Assembly (NCBI GenBank): GCA_009843785.1
Contig: VYCT01000135.1
Location: 1 to 59,321, forward strand
DNA length: 59,321 nt
Direction of reading: 5' to 3'
Source of the DNA: Candidatus Poribacteria bacterium
GTDB lineage: Bacteria > Poribacteria > WGA-4E > WGA-3G
Position numbers and translations under genes: made by a program. A model generated the notes under the pieces. The model saw only the letters and a list, made by a program, of their open reading frames with translations. It did not search any database and had not been told where the DNA came from. Of this stretch, positions 58,974 through 59,321 are shown piece after piece (positions within the stretch are counted from its first letter, which is position 1; each line of letters begins with the position of its first letter).

Positions 58974-59321
58974 GATTTACTCCTTTTTCATTTTTCCAAA
59001 GCATTTCTCTAAATTTTTGGCACTATTTGAAGATTTAATTTACGTATTTGATAGTTTAGTCAGATACGATCAAAAAAAGTTCGTTTTTTAGAAAGTATCT
59101 CGGACATATCCACCTGTTGCGTCAAGTCCCGCCATTCAATTCACTTACTCTTTTGTCCGACAGATGCTACGGACATCTGTTTTGTTCCAAAATTTATTTG
59201 CCGATTAGCGAGGCTTCAATTGTTAATGACGCATTTCGGTAGCAAAAAGGGTGCAAAATTTTTAGAAAAATCGCAAAATTTTTAGAAAAATCTCAAAAAA
59301 TTAGGTTTATCGGCGTATTTA
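58974..59321. other. AT-rich terminal region upstream of the STAS gene
   Basis: No gene is seen before the window ends. At 59253-59292 there is a perfect tandem duplication of a 20-bp unit, GCAAAATTTTTAGAAAAATC, followed by a partial third copy (TCAAAAAATTAGG). The region probably contains the STAS promoter, but I see no convincing box pair. Confidence 0.6.
59253..59292. repeat. Tandem 20-bp direct repeat
   Basis: Two adjacent identical copies of GCAAAATTTTTAGAAAAATC near the window end, about 280 bp upstream of the STAS gene. Confidence 0.9.

Noticed and set aside
1-59321. tRNA, rRNA, selA/selB or tRNA-Sec genes in the window
   Set aside because: No cloverleaf-like segment, rRNA sequence or matching ORF was found by reading. 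A tRNAscan-SE and profile run would settle it.

Overview
The window looks like a piece of a chromosome from an uncultured diderm bacterium with GC near 50%. An Omp85 (BamA/TamA-like) barrel and a very long TamB protein show an outer membrane. The gene mix (DUF6807, BNR sialidase, heparinase II/III, M81 peptidase, BMP-type transporter, many AAA/PD-(D/E)XK and Uma2 genes, dense intergenic palindromes) would fit Candidatus Poribacteria or a similar symbiont lineage, but this is inferred from gene content only. The organism decodes UGA as selenocysteine: fdhA and selD each carry an in-frame TGA at the catalytic position, so the ORF track splits or truncates them.

Layout. 0.5-3.2 kb (+): aroF (DAHP synthase) and leuA. 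3.3-10.2 kb (-): two tandem BMP-family substrate-binding proteins, selenocysteine formate dehydrogenase fdhA, a cupin and leucyl aminopeptidase pepA. 10.2-18.7 kb: two MITE-like elements, AAA/PD-(D/E)XK copy 1, sialidase, VOC protein, DUF6807 protein, and the ATPase and two permeases of a BMP-type (nucleoside or simple sugar) ABC importer. The binding proteins of that importer are probably the divergent pair at 8.0-10.2 kb. 18.8-38.8 kb (-): a long housekeeping run in transcription order: HD hydrolase, sugar isomerase-like protein, selD, pyrE, ymdB, xseA, xseB, a cluster of mobile and repeat DNA holding an IsrB RNA-guided nuclease homologue, dxs, tlyA, tamB and an Omp85 gene. 39.1-40.6 kb (+): M81 peptidase.

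40.8-56.4 kb is a defence-type island: Uma2 nuclease, an IS605-type tnpB element, AAA/PD-(D/E)XK copy 2, a PD-(D/E)XK-like protein, a small helical protein, a two-gene short prokaryotic Argonaute system, a type ISP/IIG-like restriction-modification enzyme, a secreted protein and AAA/PD-(D/E)XK copy 3. The Argonaute partner is the most striking gene. It joins an NADase-type SIR2 domain, a RecG/Schlafen-associated GHKL-like ATPase module and an APAZ domain in 921 residues, followed by an overlapping MID-PIWI protein that lacks the catalytic Asp. 56.4-59.0 kb (-): heparinase II/III-like protein and a STAS protein.

Repeats form the second theme. A palindromic family made of 7-nt units (GGTTATC, AGTTATC, GGTTGTC) around a TTAAGAGG...CCTCTTAA core occurs about ten times, usually right at stop codons. 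One copy sits in frame inside tlyA, which also holds a second GC-rich palindrome. Two copies of a 125-130 bp element with TTATAGTAAAGC ends, a 224 bp element with 17 bp inverted ends and a 122 bp element with AGGACTTACGCA ends lie in the gaps. No tRNA, rRNA or CRISPR array was seen. No selA, selB or tRNA-Sec gene was seen; they must lie elsewhere if the UGA codons are read.
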